A stretch of 42,988 nt of DNA from Streptomyces mutomycini (GCF_001700505.1 NZ_MAPV01000155.1:1-42988); one strand, 5' to 3'; counted from the first letter of the stretch, positions 17,962 through 27,004 are shown. Notes: a model not told the origin generated them from the letters alone. Made by a program: numbers and translations.

Positions 17962-18012
17962 GGCACGCGAGCCCTGCATGATCCGAGGGCACGCGAGCCC
18001 TGCATGATCCGA
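17962..18012. repeat. Perfect 25-bp tandem repeat upstream of the SARP-like gene
   Basis: The 25 bases 17962-17986 (beginning GGCACGCGAGCCCTGCATGA) recur exactly at 17988-18012, a 26-bp period. They end 15 bases before the candidate GTG start at 18028. Position suggests operator duplication or a promoter-region duplication. Confidence 0.85.
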
Positions 18013-18027
18013 ACGAGAGGCCGTAGG

Positions 18028-21000
18028 GTGAACGCCATGCGCTTCGGAGTGCTGGGCCCCCTCGCGGTGTGGACCGCGGACGGCGAACGGGTCCACATCC
18101 CCGAGGCGAAGGTCCGCGCGCTCCTCGCACACCTCCTGGTCCACCCCGGGCACCCGGTCTCCGCCGGCCGGCTGGTGGACGATCTGTGGTCGGGCGAGGA
18201 ACTGCCCGCCCATCCGGTCAACGCGCTCCAGGGCAAGGTGTCCCAGCTGCGCCGGGTGCTGGGAGCAGCGGAGCAGGGCGGCCGGGAGCTGGTGGTCTCG
18301 CATTCCCGTGGGTACCTGCTGAGGACGGACGACGGGAAGACGGAGGTGGATGCCACCGTATTCGCATCGTCGGTGTCCGCTGCCAGGACCACCGAGGAAC
18401 TCCGCGACCGGGAAGGCGCGCTGAGGGCGGCGCTCGGGCTGTGGCGGGGACCGGCGTTCGCGGGCCACGCCGACGAGCCGTTCGCCCGGGCCGCCGCCGT
18501 CCGGCTGGAGGAGGACCGGCTGGTGGCACTGGAGGAGCACGCGGAGGTACGGCTCGCACTGGGGGAACACCGGTCTCTGACCGGTGAACTCGGCGACCTC
18601 GTGGCCGGCCACCCGCTGCGTGAACGGCTCCGCGCGGCCCAACTGCTGGCGCTCTACCGGTCCGGTGGGCAGAGCGCCGCACTGGACAGCTACCGGGACC
18701 TCCGCGAACGGCTGGCCGCGGAGCTGGGGCTGGACCCCAGCCGTGGACTCACCGAGCTGCACAGGGCGATCCTGCGGCAGGATCGCTCCCTGGACGCCGG
18801 CCCGGATCCGTCTCCGGCTCCAGTACGCGCCCTTCCCCCGGCGCTCGCCCCTCCGCGCTCCGTCAGCACCGCGGCCGGCCCCGTGCCGCCGCCCGGTGGT
18901 GGTTCCCCCCGGCCCCGTACGAATCTCCCCGCCCCCGTGGGCGGACTCATCGGCCGGTCCGACGCCGTCGGCCGGGTCCGCGAGCTGCTGGAACGGGGCC
19001 GGCTGGTGACGCTCACCGGCCCCGGCGGGGTGGGCAAGACCCGGCTGGCGGTGGAGGTCGCCGGCCAGGTCCTGGCCGCCTTCCCCGACGGCGTACGACT
19101 GGTCGAGCTGGCCGGGCTGGAGCGCACGGAGGTCTCCGACGATGTGTGCACCCTGGCCGAGACGTTGCTCAAAGCCCTGGGCCTGGACCTCCGCGAGGAC
19201 ACGGCGGGCGGCCCCGCCCCGGCGTCCCTGGCCGACCGGCTCGCCGCCGCATTGCGGGACAGACGGATGCTGCTGGTCCTGGACAACTGCGAGCACCTGG
19301 TGGAGGCCGTCGCCGCCTGGGTGGAACCGCTGCTGCGCGCGGCCCCGCAGATGCGGGTGCTGGCCACCGGCCGGGAGCCGATCGGGCTGTCCGGCGAAGT
19401 GATGTGGTCCGTACCCCCGTTGGAGCTGCCGTCGCCCTCGGAGACGGATCCCGGGGCTCTGCTCGCGTCCAGTGCGGTACGGCTGTTCCTGGAGCGTGCC
19501 TCCAGCGCTCCAGGGTTCGCGCTGACCGGGGAGAACGCGGCGGCCGTGGCCACGTTGTGCCGCCGCCTGGACGGCATTCCACTGGCGCTGGAGCTGGCGG
19601 CCGCCAAGGTCCGCACGCTGGGGGTGCACGGCCTGGTGGCCCGGCTGGACGACCGGTTCGGCTTGCTGGCCGGCGGGTACCGGGGCGCACCCGCGCGGCA
19701 GCGGACGCTGCGGGCGATGATCGACTGGAGCTGGGAACTGCTGGCTCCGGCCGAACAAGTGGTCCTGCGCAGACTCTCGGTGCACGCCGAGGGCTGCACG
19801 CTGGAGGCCGCCGAGGCGGTGACGGCATACCTCCCGCGGAGGTGCTGGATCTGCTGGGCCGGCTGGTGGACCGGTCCCTGGTGGTACTGACCGACCTCTC
19901 CGACGGACCCCGCTACCGGCTTCTCGAATCGGTGCGGGAGTACAGCTCGGACCGGCTGCGCGCGGCCGGGGAGCTGGACGCCGTGCTCCGGCGGCACAGC
20001 GATCACTACCTCGCGTCGGCGGAGCACGCGGCGCGGCTGCTGCGCGGCCCGGAGCAGCGCCGTTGGCTGGAGCGACTCGACGCCGACAGCGCCGATCTAC
20101 GCCGCTCGCTGGACCACGCGGTACGCGAGGGCCTCGCCGACCGGGCCCTGCGTATGGCTGACGCGCTGGCCTGGTACTGGGTGCTGCGCTGCCGCTTCGC
20201 CGAGGCACAGCGCTCGCTGACGGCGGTCCTGGAGGTGGCGGAAGCAGCGGCCGCGGTGGACGGCGCCGGCCCGGCGGATCCGTCGGCAGGACGGGCGGCC
20301 GCGTCACGCGCACGGCTCACGGCTCGCGCCCTCGCCTGGCGGACGGGTGTCGCGCTGCTGCAGGGCGACACAGCCGACGGCCCGGCGCGGATTGCCGCCG
20401 CTCTCACGGCGTACGCGTCCGTCGACGACCCGGAGGGCCACGCCATGGCGCTCTGGTTCCTCGGCTGGGCCCAGCTCGGCGTCGGGGACGTGACCTCCGG
20501 CGAGGACCTGGCGGACGAGGCGCTGTCGCGGTTCCGTGCCCTGGGCGACTCCTGGGGCAGCGCCGCCGCACTGAGCCTGCGGGCCCGGCACGCGCTGGCG
20601 CGCGGCGACCTGCCGGCGCTGCGGAGCGACGGCGAGCTCAGCGCCGAGCTGTTCGCCGGGCTCGGGGACGGCTGGGGGCGGCTGCAGGCGGTCTTCCCAC
20701 TGGCCTCACTGGCCGAGATCACCGGTGACTACGCGGCGGCTGCCCGGCTGCACCAGCAAGGGCTGGAGCTGGCCGAGGAACTCGGCCTGTGGACCGAGGC
20801 CGTCAAACGGCTGACAGGACTGGGGCGGATCGCCCTCCTCACCGGTGCGTTTCCCGATGCCCGCGCCTACCACCGGCGCGCCCACGACCTGGCCTCGGAA
20901 CAGAGTTACGAACCTGGCCGGATGAGCGCCCGGATCGGCCTGGCGCTCGGCGCCCGCCGGGAGGGCGACCTCGGCACGGCCGAGGGGCTGATGGGCCGCC

Positions 21001-21464
21001 TGCTCGCCTGGTACCGATCGGTGGACTACGGGCCCGGAATCACGCTGGCGCTGGCCGAGTTGGGTTTCGTCGCGGAGCTCCGGGGTGATGCGCGGACGTC
21101 CGTGGCCCGCCACCGCGAGGGTCTCGAAGCCGCCGCGAAGCTGGGCGATCCCCGGGCGATGGCGCTGGCTCTGGAAGGGCTCGCGGGCGCGCACGCGCTG
21201 GAGGGACGGCCACGGGACGCCGCGCTGCTGCTGAGTGCGGCGGCTGCCGCCCGGCAGCGGGTGGCGGCGCCGCTCCCGCCCGCCGAGCGCGGTGACGTGG
21301 ACCGGATCACGGCGGCGGCCCGGGCGGCGCTGGGACCGGAGGCGTTCCGCGCCGCGTACGAGGAGGGGGCGGTGCTGGGCCCCGAGGAGGCGTACCTCCT
21401 CACGGGCGCCCCCTCCCCTGCACGGCGGCCGGACCGTGCCATGACAGCTCCCCCGGCCTGCTGA
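18028..21464 (+). pseudogene. SARP/AfsR-like regulator with a frameshift
   Basis: As drawn this is a large pathway activator (about 1,145 residues if the frame were restored). It has an OmpR-type winged helix (residues 1-90), a bacterial activation domain (about 92-240, ending LGLDPSRGLTELHRAIL), an ATPase with GPGGVGKT (about 327-334) and LLVLDNCEHL, and a long TPR-like tail. The first frame ends at 19890. The natural continuation (GIPPAEVLDLLGRLVDRSLV) is in another frame and joins near 19822-19826, where one base appears missing (ACGGCATA for an expected ACGGGCATA). No slippery heptamer is present. It is either a real inactivating deletion or a sequencing error. Start is GTG 18028 or ATG 18037. 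It diverges from the oxidoreductase. Confidence 0.82.
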
Positions 21465-21484
21465 GAAGGCCGGTGAACGGGAGC
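21447..21484. terminator. Hairpin at the end of the SARP-like gene
   Basis: CCGGCCT (21453-21459) and AGGCCGG (21467-21473) form the stem; outer GCTCCC (21447-21452) and GGGAGC (21479-21484) can extend it. The TGA stop (21462-21464) lies in the loop. Confidence 0.55.
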
Positions 21485-21690
21485 GCCGTGTTCCGGGGCC
21501 GGGCCTTGCGTCCCGCGCGCTTCGTCCCTGCCCGCCTCCTGCCGACCGGGGCGACGGTCTTCCGGAGCCGGATGTGGGGCCTGCGCGGCAGGTGACCGCC
21601 CGTCCGCGGAAGGAGCTGCCGCGCTCCCGCGGGGAGCTGATGAAGGCCGGAGGGGTGCGGGTGAGGTGGCAGGCGTTTCCGTCGCACGGC

Positions 21691-21794
21691 ATGGCACTCA
21701 CTGTGGCGCCATCCTGGCACCATCCGGCACCACCTTCCATTCTCCGGCGGGCACCAGAGAACACATGGCACCACCTCCATCCAGACATGCGCCA
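21691..21794. promoter_or_regulatory. Upstream clusters of TGGYGCCA-like sites
   Basis: Sites near TGGCGCCA recur at 21691-21700 (ATGGCACTCA), 21704-21711, 21715-21722, 21725-21732 and 21766-21773, with a partial one at 21788-21794. The first four are spaced 10-12 bases apart. They share the core of the three promoter-proximal repeats at 21875-21905. The whole gap 21465-21904 holds no gene and seems to be a regulatory region for the operon that follows. Confidence 0.6.
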
Positions 21795-21868
21795 TCATGT
21801 TTATGCAGGTCAAAGCGGCAGGACCAGCGAGTCGGGCCCGGAATGCCGCACGACTGCCACATCACCGC

Positions 21869-21905
21869 TTGCATATGGCGCCACGATGGTGCCATGATGG
21901 CGTCA
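21869..21905 (+). promoter_or_regulatory. Promoter/start covered by three 11-bp tandem operator repeats
   Basis: ATGGCGCCA (21875-21883), ATGGTGCCA (21886-21894) and ATGGCGTCA (21897-21905) repeat with an exact 11-bp period. TTGCAT (21869-21874) and CATGAT (21893-21898), 18 bases apart, can act as -35 and -10. That would place transcription start close to the ATG at 21905, which has no ribosome site, so the message may be leaderless. The repeats run from the spacer to the start codon, ideal for autorepression. Confidence 0.65.
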
Positions 21906-22423
21906 TGGACCTCACGCCGTATGTCGACACCCTCCGCCGCGAACTCGCGGTGGCCGCCGAAGCCGGCGGCGAAGAAGCCCGCGCGCTGGCAGAGAGGCTC
22001 ACCGCTCCCCTGGAGTCGGCGACCCGGCTGACCATGCTCAACGTGCTCTCCGCCGCGACGGACGAGATCACCCGCGAACTCGCCCCCGGCTCGGTCGACG
22101 TACGGCTGCGCGGGCTCGACCCCGACTTCGTGGTGACACTGCCGCCCACCGACACGGGCGCACCCTCGGAGCCGGCCGCACCACTCGACCCGCCGGCGAG
22201 CCCGGCCCCGGCCGAAGGTGACGAGGGCGGCACCGCACGCGTCAACCTGCGTCTGCCCGCCCACCTCAAGGCCCGCGCCGAGGAGGCCGCCACCCGCGAG
22301 GGCCTGTCGGTCAACGCATGGCTGGTGCGGGCCGTGTCGGCAGCGGTCGACGGCGGGACGCGACCGCGTGCGGCGGAGAGGGCCCAGACCGTCGGACAGA
22401 GCTTCACGGGCTGGGTGCGCTAG
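21905..22423 (+). CDS. Ribbon-helix-helix (HicB/Arc-like) regulator
   Basis: A 172-residue protein. The C-terminal part (111-150) is a ribbon-helix-helix fold: strand RVNLRLP, helix HLKARAEEAATREGL, helix NAWLVRAVSAAV. The N-terminal 80 residues are acidic-helical and separate, joined by an Ala/Pro linker. Annotators often call these HicB-type antitoxins, but no HicA-like toxin is next to it. It instead heads an operon with a DUF4097 protein and an ABC exporter. The three 11-bp repeats overlapping its start are a natural target for a cooperative RHH repressor. Autoregulation is inferred. Confidence 0.82.
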   Translation: MDLTPYVDTLRRELAVAAEAGGEEARALAERLTAPLESATRLTMLNVLSAATDEITRELAPGSVDVRLRGLDPDFVVTLPPTDTGAPSEPAAPLDPPASPAPAEGDEGGTARVNLRLPAHLKARAEEAATREGLSVNAWLVRAVSAAVDGGTRPRAAERAQTVGQSFTGWVR

Positions 22424-22505
22424 CCGCACCTCCGCCCGCTCCACTTCACCCACACCACGTCCCACCAGCAGGGACGCCCTGAAGACCCAAGAGGACGGGA
22501 CAGCC

Positions 22506-23348
22506 ATGCCTTCTTTCGACACTCCCGAAACGATCTCGGCCACAGTGCATGTGGAGGCCGGTTCCATCCAGTTCACCGCGGGTGACCGCCTCGACACGGT
22601 GGTCGGGGTGCGCCCCCGCGACCCTAAGAAGGACCTGGACGTGCGGACCGCCGACCAGACCGAGGTCACGTACGCAAGTGGCGTGCTGAACGTCAGGACA
22701 CCCAAGTCCGGTCTGTTCGGGCGCACCGGCACCGTCGACGTGACGGTCGAACTGCCCGCGGGTTCACGCATCGACATGACCGGCGCCTGGGCCCAGGTGC
22801 TCGGCGAGGGCCGGCTCGGCGAGGTCCGGGTGAAGGTCTCGTCCGGTGACGTCCGCTTCGACACCACCGGTCCGCTGCACCTGAAGGCCTCCCACGGATC
22901 GATCACCGTGGACCGGGTCGAGGGCATGGCCGAGATCACCACCAGCTCCGGCAGCCTGCGCGTCGGGCTCGTCGACGGCCCCGCCGTCCTGAAGAACTCG
23001 CACGGCACCACGACCGTCGGCGCGGCGACCGGCGAGCTGAGGGTGAGTGGCGCCAACGGCGACATCGAGATCCGGCGCGCCGAGGGCCCGGTCACCGCCA
23101 CCACCGCCCACGGCACCCTGCGCGTGGACGAAGTAGCACGCGGCACGGTGCAGTTGGAGACCGCCTACGGCGCCATCGACGTCAGCGTCCGTGAGGGCAC
23201 GGCCGCCTGGCTCGACGTCCACGCGGGCTCCGGGCAGGTGCGTAACTCACTCACCGCATCCGAAGCCCCGGAGCGGTCCGAGGACACCGTCAAGATCCGC
23301 GCCCGCACCCGGCACGGCAACATCGACATCCGGCGCGCCAAGAGCTGA
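22506..23348 (+). CDS. DUF4097-family beta-repeat protein
   Basis: A 280-residue protein made of repeated short beta units (GSIQFTAG, GDVRFDTTG, GSITVDRVEG, GSLRVGLVDG, GTTTVGAATG, GDIEIRRAEG, GTLRVDEVARG, GNIDIRRAK), typical of the DUF4097 right-handed beta-helix group. No signal peptide or membrane segment. It may be an adaptor or scaffold, but function is unknown. ATG 22506 follows AAGAGGACGGG. It lies 82 bases after the RHH gene and 65 bases before the ABC ATPase, consistent with one operon. Confidence 0.86.
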   Translation: MPSFDTPETISATVHVEAGSIQFTAGDRLDTVVGVRPRDPKKDLDVRTADQTEVTYASGVLNVRTPKSGLFGRTGTVDVTVELPAGSRIDMTGAWAQVLGEGRLGEVRVKVSSGDVRFDTTGPLHLKASHGSITVDRVEGMAEITTSSGSLRVGLVDGPAVLKNSHGTTTVGAATGELRVSGANGDIEIRRAEGPVTATTAHGTLRVDEVARGTVQLETAYGAIDVSVREGTAAWLDVHAGSGQVRNSLTASEAPERSEDTVKIRARTRHGNIDIRRAKS

Positions 23349-23413
23349 CCCGGCAGACCCTGCCTCGACTCCAGCGCTCGTCAATCCACTCAAGCCTTCT
23401 ATGGGAGGGCCAC

Positions 23414-24442
23414 ATGCCTTCTTCTGTCATGTCCACATCCAGTCGGGGTGGCGTTCCGCAGCCGCCCGCCGCCGTCTCCGCCGTCGGCCTGCGCAAGTCG
23501 TACGGCGACAAGACCGTCCTCGACGGCATCGATCTGCACATCCCGGCCGGGTCCGTGTTCGCGCTGCTCGGGCCGAACGGCGCCGGCAAGACCACCGCCG
23601 TGAAGATCCTGTCCACGCTCATCTCCTCCGACGGCGGGCAGGCTCAGGTCGGCGGCCACGACATCGCCACCGCCCCGCAGTCCGTGCGTGCCGCGATCGG
23701 TGTCACCGGGCAGTTCTCCGCCGTCGACGGCCTGATCACCGGCGAGGAGAACATGCTCCTCATGGCCGACCTGCACCACCTGTCCAGGAGCGAGGGGCGG
23801 CGGGTCACCGCCGAACTCCTGGAGCGCTTCGACCTGGTGGACGCCGCGAAGAAGCCCGCCCAGAGCTACTCCGGCGGCATGAAACGCCGCCTCGACATCG
23901 CCATGACGCTCGTAGGAAGCCCGAGGATCATCTTCCTCGACGAACCGACCACCGGCCTCGACCCCCGCTCCCGCCACACCATGTGGGGGATCATCCGCGA
24001 ACTTGTATCCGACGGCGTCACCGTCCTCCTCACCACGCAGTACCTGGAAGAAGCCGACGAACTCGCCGACCGCATCGCAGTCCTGAACAACGGCAGGATC
24101 GCCGCCCACGGCACCGCCGACGAACTGAAGCGGCTCGTCCCCGGCGGCCACGTCCGCCTCCGCTTCACCGACCCGGCCGCCTACCGGACCGCCGCCACCG
24201 TGCTGCGACAGGTCACCAGGGACGACGAGGCACTCGCCCTCCAGATCGCCAGCGGGGGCAGCCAGCGCGAACTGCGCTCCGTCCTGGAACGGCTGGACTC
24301 GGCCGGCATCGAGGCCGACGAACTCACCGTGCACACACCCGACCTCGACGACGTGTTCTTCGCCCTGACCGGCGACACCGGCCTCCCCCACCAGACCGGC
24401 CGCACCAGCCGGACCAGCCAGACCCAGGAGGATGTCCGATGA
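23414..24442 (+). CDS. ABC transporter ATPase, DrrA-like
   Basis: A 342-residue ATPase for a drug/lipid exporter of the daunorubicin-resistance type. Walker A GPNGAGKT (53-60), Q-loop VTGQFSAVDGLITGEEN, signature SYSGGMKRRLDIA (from 151), Walker B IIFLDEP (172-178) and the switch His in TTQYLEEADELADR are all present. A C-terminal extension with DDVFFALTGD is the usual DrrA tail. ATG 23414 follows GGGAGG. The stop overlaps the permease start (ATGA), indicating tight coupling. Confidence 0.95.
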   Translation: MPSSVMSTSSRGGVPQPPAAVSAVGLRKSYGDKTVLDGIDLHIPAGSVFALLGPNGAGKTTAVKILSTLISSDGGQAQVGGHDIATAPQSVRAAIGVTGQFSAVDGLITGEENMLLMADLHHLSRSEGRRVTAELLERFDLVDAAKKPAQSYSGGMKRRLDIAMTLVGSPRIIFLDEPTTGLDPRSRHTMWGIIRELVSDGVTVLLTTQYLEEADELADRIAVLNNGRIAAHGTADELKRLVPGGHVRLRFTDPAAYRTAATVLRQVTRDDEALALQIASGGSQRELRSVLERLDSAGIEADELTVHTPDLDDVFFALTGDTGLPHQTGRTSRTSQTQEDVR

Positions 24443-25230
24443 GCTCCCTCTCCCTCGCCGTACGCAACTCGACCACCATGCTGCGCCGCAATCTCCTGCA
24501 CGCCCGGCGCTATCCGTCCATGACCCTGAACCTGCTGCTCACCCCCGTCATGCTGCTCCTGCTCTTCGTCTACGTCTTCGGCGATGTGATGAGCGCGGGC
24601 ATCGGGGGCGGCGGGGCGGACCGGTCCGAATACATCGCGTATCTCATCCCGGGGATCCTGCTGATGACCATCGGCGGCACCACGATCGGCACCGCGGTGT
24701 CCGTCTCCATGGATATGACCGAGGGCATCATGGCCCGCTTCCGCACCATGGCCATCAGCCGCGGCTCGGTCCTCGTCGGGCACGTGGTCGGCAGCGTGAT
24801 GCAGTGCGTGGCGAGCGTGCTCCTCGTCGGGGCCGTCGGGGTGGCCATCGGGTTCCGTTCCACGGACGCCACGGCCCTGGAGTGGCTGGCGGCGTTCGGG
24901 CTGCTCGTGCTCTTCTCCCTGGCACTCACCTGGATCGCGGTCGGCATGGGGCTGTCCAGCCCGAACCCCGAGGCCGCCAGCAACAACGCGACGCCGCTGA
25001 TCTTCCTGCCGCTCATCTCCAGCGCCTTCGTCCCGGTCGACGCGATGCCGGGATGGTTCCAGCCGGTCGCCGAGTACCAGCCGTTCACCCCGGCCATCGA
25101 GACCCTGCGGGGGCTGCTGCTGGGCAGCGAGATCGGGCACAACGGCTGGCTGGCCGTCGCCTGGTGCCTGGGGCTCGTCGCCCTCGGCTACTTCTGGTCC
25201 CGCTCGCTGTTCGGCCGCGACCCCAAGTAG
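24439..25230 (+). CDS. ABC transporter permease, DrrB-like
   Basis: A 263-residue membrane protein with about six hydrophobic segments of the ABC-2 type. It has the N-terminal TLNLLLTPVMLLLLFVYVFG segment, YLIPGILLMTIGGTTIGTAV, and the family element FVPVDAMPGWFQPVAEYQPF. It pairs with the ATPase (4-base overlap) to form an exporter. Substrate unknown; the family exports antibiotics and other hydrophobic compounds. The upstream RHH regulator probably sets expression. A strong hairpin follows 32 bases after the stop. Confidence 0.94.
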   Translation: MSSLSLAVRNSTTMLRRNLLHARRYPSMTLNLLLTPVMLLLLFVYVFGDVMSAGIGGGGADRSEYIAYLIPGILLMTIGGTTIGTAVSVSMDMTEGIMARFRTMAISRGSVLVGHVVGSVMQCVASVLLVGAVGVAIGFRSTDATALEWLAAFGLLVLFSLALTWIAVGMGLSSPNPEAASNNATPLIFLPLISSAFVPVDAMPGWFQPVAEYQPFTPAIETLRGLLLGSEIGHNGWLAVAWCLGLVALGYFWSRSLFGRDPK

Positions 25231-25262
25231 CGGGAGGACCGGCCGGCATCCCGCCCCGCTCC

Positions 25263-25303
25263 AGGGCGGCGTACTCCGACACCACGTCGGCGTACGCCGC
25301 CCT
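25263..25303. terminator. Terminator of the ABC exporter operon
   Basis: AGGGCGGCGTAC (25263-25274) and GTACGCCGCCCT (25292-25303) are perfect 12-bp arms. CCGAC (25276-25280) and GTCGG (25286-25290) extend the stem inward. Confidence 0.85.
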
Positions 25304-25681
25304 GTCGCGCTCGGGGCTCCCGCGGTCGGTGCGGCTCGGACGCCGGCAGCCACCGGGCCCTCGACAGCGGGTGGCGTGTCGGCGCTCTCCCGGACTCTCG
25401 GCGCGATCTCCTGGTAAGCCACTCGACCGGCTGTCCGGAGGTTTCTGTCTCCCAGCGGTCGGACCAGGCCGGATCCGGCGACGACAAGGCCCCGGAAGGG
25501 ACGGCGCGTCGCCTTCGTACCCAGGGATCTGCCGCCGCGCCAGGCTCTCCGTCCGTGCCGTGGGGCCGACCGGCCCCTGCGGTTGCCCTTCCGGCACCCC
25601 TGCCGTCCGGTCGGAGTGGGTGAGGCTTGGAGCAAGGCGTCGTCCTCATGAAGAGCGGATCATGTCCCGCGTCGTCACTGT
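25304..25681. other. 378-base region without a gene
   Basis: From the exporter terminator to the stress-protein remnant no frame has a start, a ribosome site and consistent codon bias together. Short stretches that look coding on the minus strand next to 25300 are created by the palindrome. Confidence 0.5.
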
Positions 25682-25870
25682 GTGTGGAAGGACGCTGGCG
25701 AGTATGTGCGGCTGGAGCACCCACTGGAGGAGTTCGGCAGTGAAAGCAGCCTCTCGGAGCTCACGGTCCTGGGCCTCCGTGGCCTCGGCGGGTTTGCGGG
25801 ATTCGATGCCGGGTCCGTCTCACTCGCGGTTCTGGCCCACGTGTGGTGTCCTCTGGTTCTGGTCCGCACC
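25682..25870 (+). pseudogene. Remnant of a universal stress protein (UspA) gene
   Basis: The frame reads WKDAGEYVRLEHPLEEFGSE, then SLSELTVLGLRGLGGFAGFD and AGSVSLAVLAHVWCPLVLVR (about 25745-25867). This matches the C-terminal third of actinobacterial universal stress proteins (VVLGxRGxGGF...GSVSxxVLxHxxxPVxVVR). The N-terminal two thirds, including the nucleotide-binding start, are missing, and the region before it is not coding in phase. It sits just ahead of two genes of the dormancy/stress type. Confidence 0.65.
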
Positions 25871-25942
25871 CGATCTGCGGGGAAAGCGGCCCGGCGCCCT
25901 CCGGGAGTGACGTCGGCCTCGGGCTGGACCTCCGAGGGCGAG

Positions 25943-25962
25943 CACGGAAGCTCTGTTCCGTG
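25943..25962. promoter_or_regulatory. Inverted repeat upstream of the HTH-flavin protein gene
   Basis: CACGGAA (25943-25949) and TTCCGTG (25956-25962) are perfect 7-bp arms with a 6-base spacer, 72 bases before the start at 26035. Could be an operator for that HTH protein. It is not a good match to the DosR/OsdR-type GGGAC-N-GTCCC palindrome. Confidence 0.4.
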
Positions 25963-26034
25963 ATCCCCGGAGGGCGAACGGAGCGTTTGACCCGAGACGG
26001 GAACCCGGAACCGGACGGAGAAGGGTGAAGAATC

Positions 26035-26724
26035 ATGGCCGACCGATCGAAGAGTGACGCCGAAGGACCCGGGGCGCCGGCGACAGGCGACTTCGGCAGG
26101 CGTGTGGCGGCGCGACGTGCATATCTCGGACTGTCCCGACGAGACGTCGCGCTACGCACCGCCTCGGCTCCGGGATACATCGAGTATGTCGAGACGCATC
26201 CGGGCAGCCACGGGATGGGATTCATGCTGCGTCTGGCCCACGCCCTCGAGACGACCGTCGACGAACTCACGGGCGGCACTGTCGACCTTCCTCCCGGGGT
26301 GGGCCGTGCGGCCGGCCACCCCCAGCTGGTGGAGCTCAGCCAGAAGGAGTGCTGGATGCTGGTCGGCGACCATGGGATCGGCCGAGTCGTTGTGAGCAAC
26401 CAGCGCGGCCCGGCCGTCTACCCGGTCAACTACGTGTGCGCAGAGAACCAGATCGCCTACAGAACCTCACAGGGATCCGGTCCCGCTGACGCGGCCGGGA
26501 AGGAGACCGCTTTTGAGGTGGATCACATCGATGACGCCTTCAGCCGGGGATGGAGCGTGCTGATCGTCGGCGAAGCCACAGCGGTTGTCGAGGCTCAGGC
26601 AATCGAGCGCCTGGAGCAGGAATCGGGATCGGTGACCCCCTGGGCCGGCGGAGAAAAGGATCTGTGGATCGCGCTGACAGCCAACAGGGTGACCGGACGA
26701 CGCATTGTGACCGGCGAGCCGTAG
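26035..26724 (+). CDS. HTH domain fused to a PNPOx-type flavin-binding domain
   Basis: A 229-residue two-part protein. Residues about 19-79 form an XRE-type helix-turn-helix (RVAARRAYLGLSRRDVALRT, then GFMLRLAHALETTVDELTGG). Residues about 95-225 form a split-barrel of the pyridoxamine-phosphate-oxidase-like group, which usually binds FMN or F420 (GRVVVSNQRGPAVYPVNYV, FEVDHIDDAFSRGWSVLIVG). A DNA-binding redox or flavin sensor is plausible. The ATG follows GAAGGGTGAAG. In Streptomyces such genes occur in hypoxia/dormancy-type clusters with stress proteins and CBS proteins; the neighbours here fit. Confidence 0.85.
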   Translation: MADRSKSDAEGPGAPATGDFGRRVAARRAYLGLSRRDVALRTASAPGYIEYVETHPGSHGMGFMLRLAHALETTVDELTGGTVDLPPGVGRAAGHPQLVELSQKECWMLVGDHGIGRVVVSNQRGPAVYPVNYVCAENQIAYRTSQGSGPADAAGKETAFEVDHIDDAFSRGWSVLIVGEATAVVEAQAIERLEQESGSVTPWAGGEKDLWIALTANRVTGRRIVTGEP

Positions 26725-27004
26725 AACCGTCGGAACTCCCCGCAGAGAATTGTTCTGCCGCGCCCTGTTCCTCACAACGAGAATTCACCTTCTCAGGTGC
26801 CTCTGGTCCCGGCCTGGCCGGAGAACTCCACCGCTCCCTCAAAGAAGCCGCCCCGGTTCCGCTGCCGTCCGCCCGTGATGCCTTGACGGCCATAGGAACG
26901 TTTTCGACTGAAGGTAAGTTGTTCAAAGGGAGCGTGTCCTGTCCCGAGGTCGAGGAAAGCATGACTCACCCACGCTGACGGTCATGCCCAGTAGGGGTCT
27001 AACG

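Noticed and set aside
19815..19895. Programmed -1 frameshifting in the SARP-like gene
   Set aside because: No slippery heptamer or downstream pseudoknot is evident, and the family is not known to use it; a base loss is simpler.
17959..20313. 784-codon minus-strand frame
   Set aside because: Shadow of the SARP-like regulator; the true frames on the plus strand carry clear domains.
21905..22423. HicAB toxin-antitoxin pair
   Set aside because: No HicA-like toxin lies beside the RHH gene; the partner genes are a DUF4097 protein and an exporter.
25085..25597. Minus-strand frame with a coding-like stretch (RDRAAYADVVSEYAAL)
   Set aside because: The stretch is the translation of the 41-base terminator palindrome; no start or ribosome site belongs to it.
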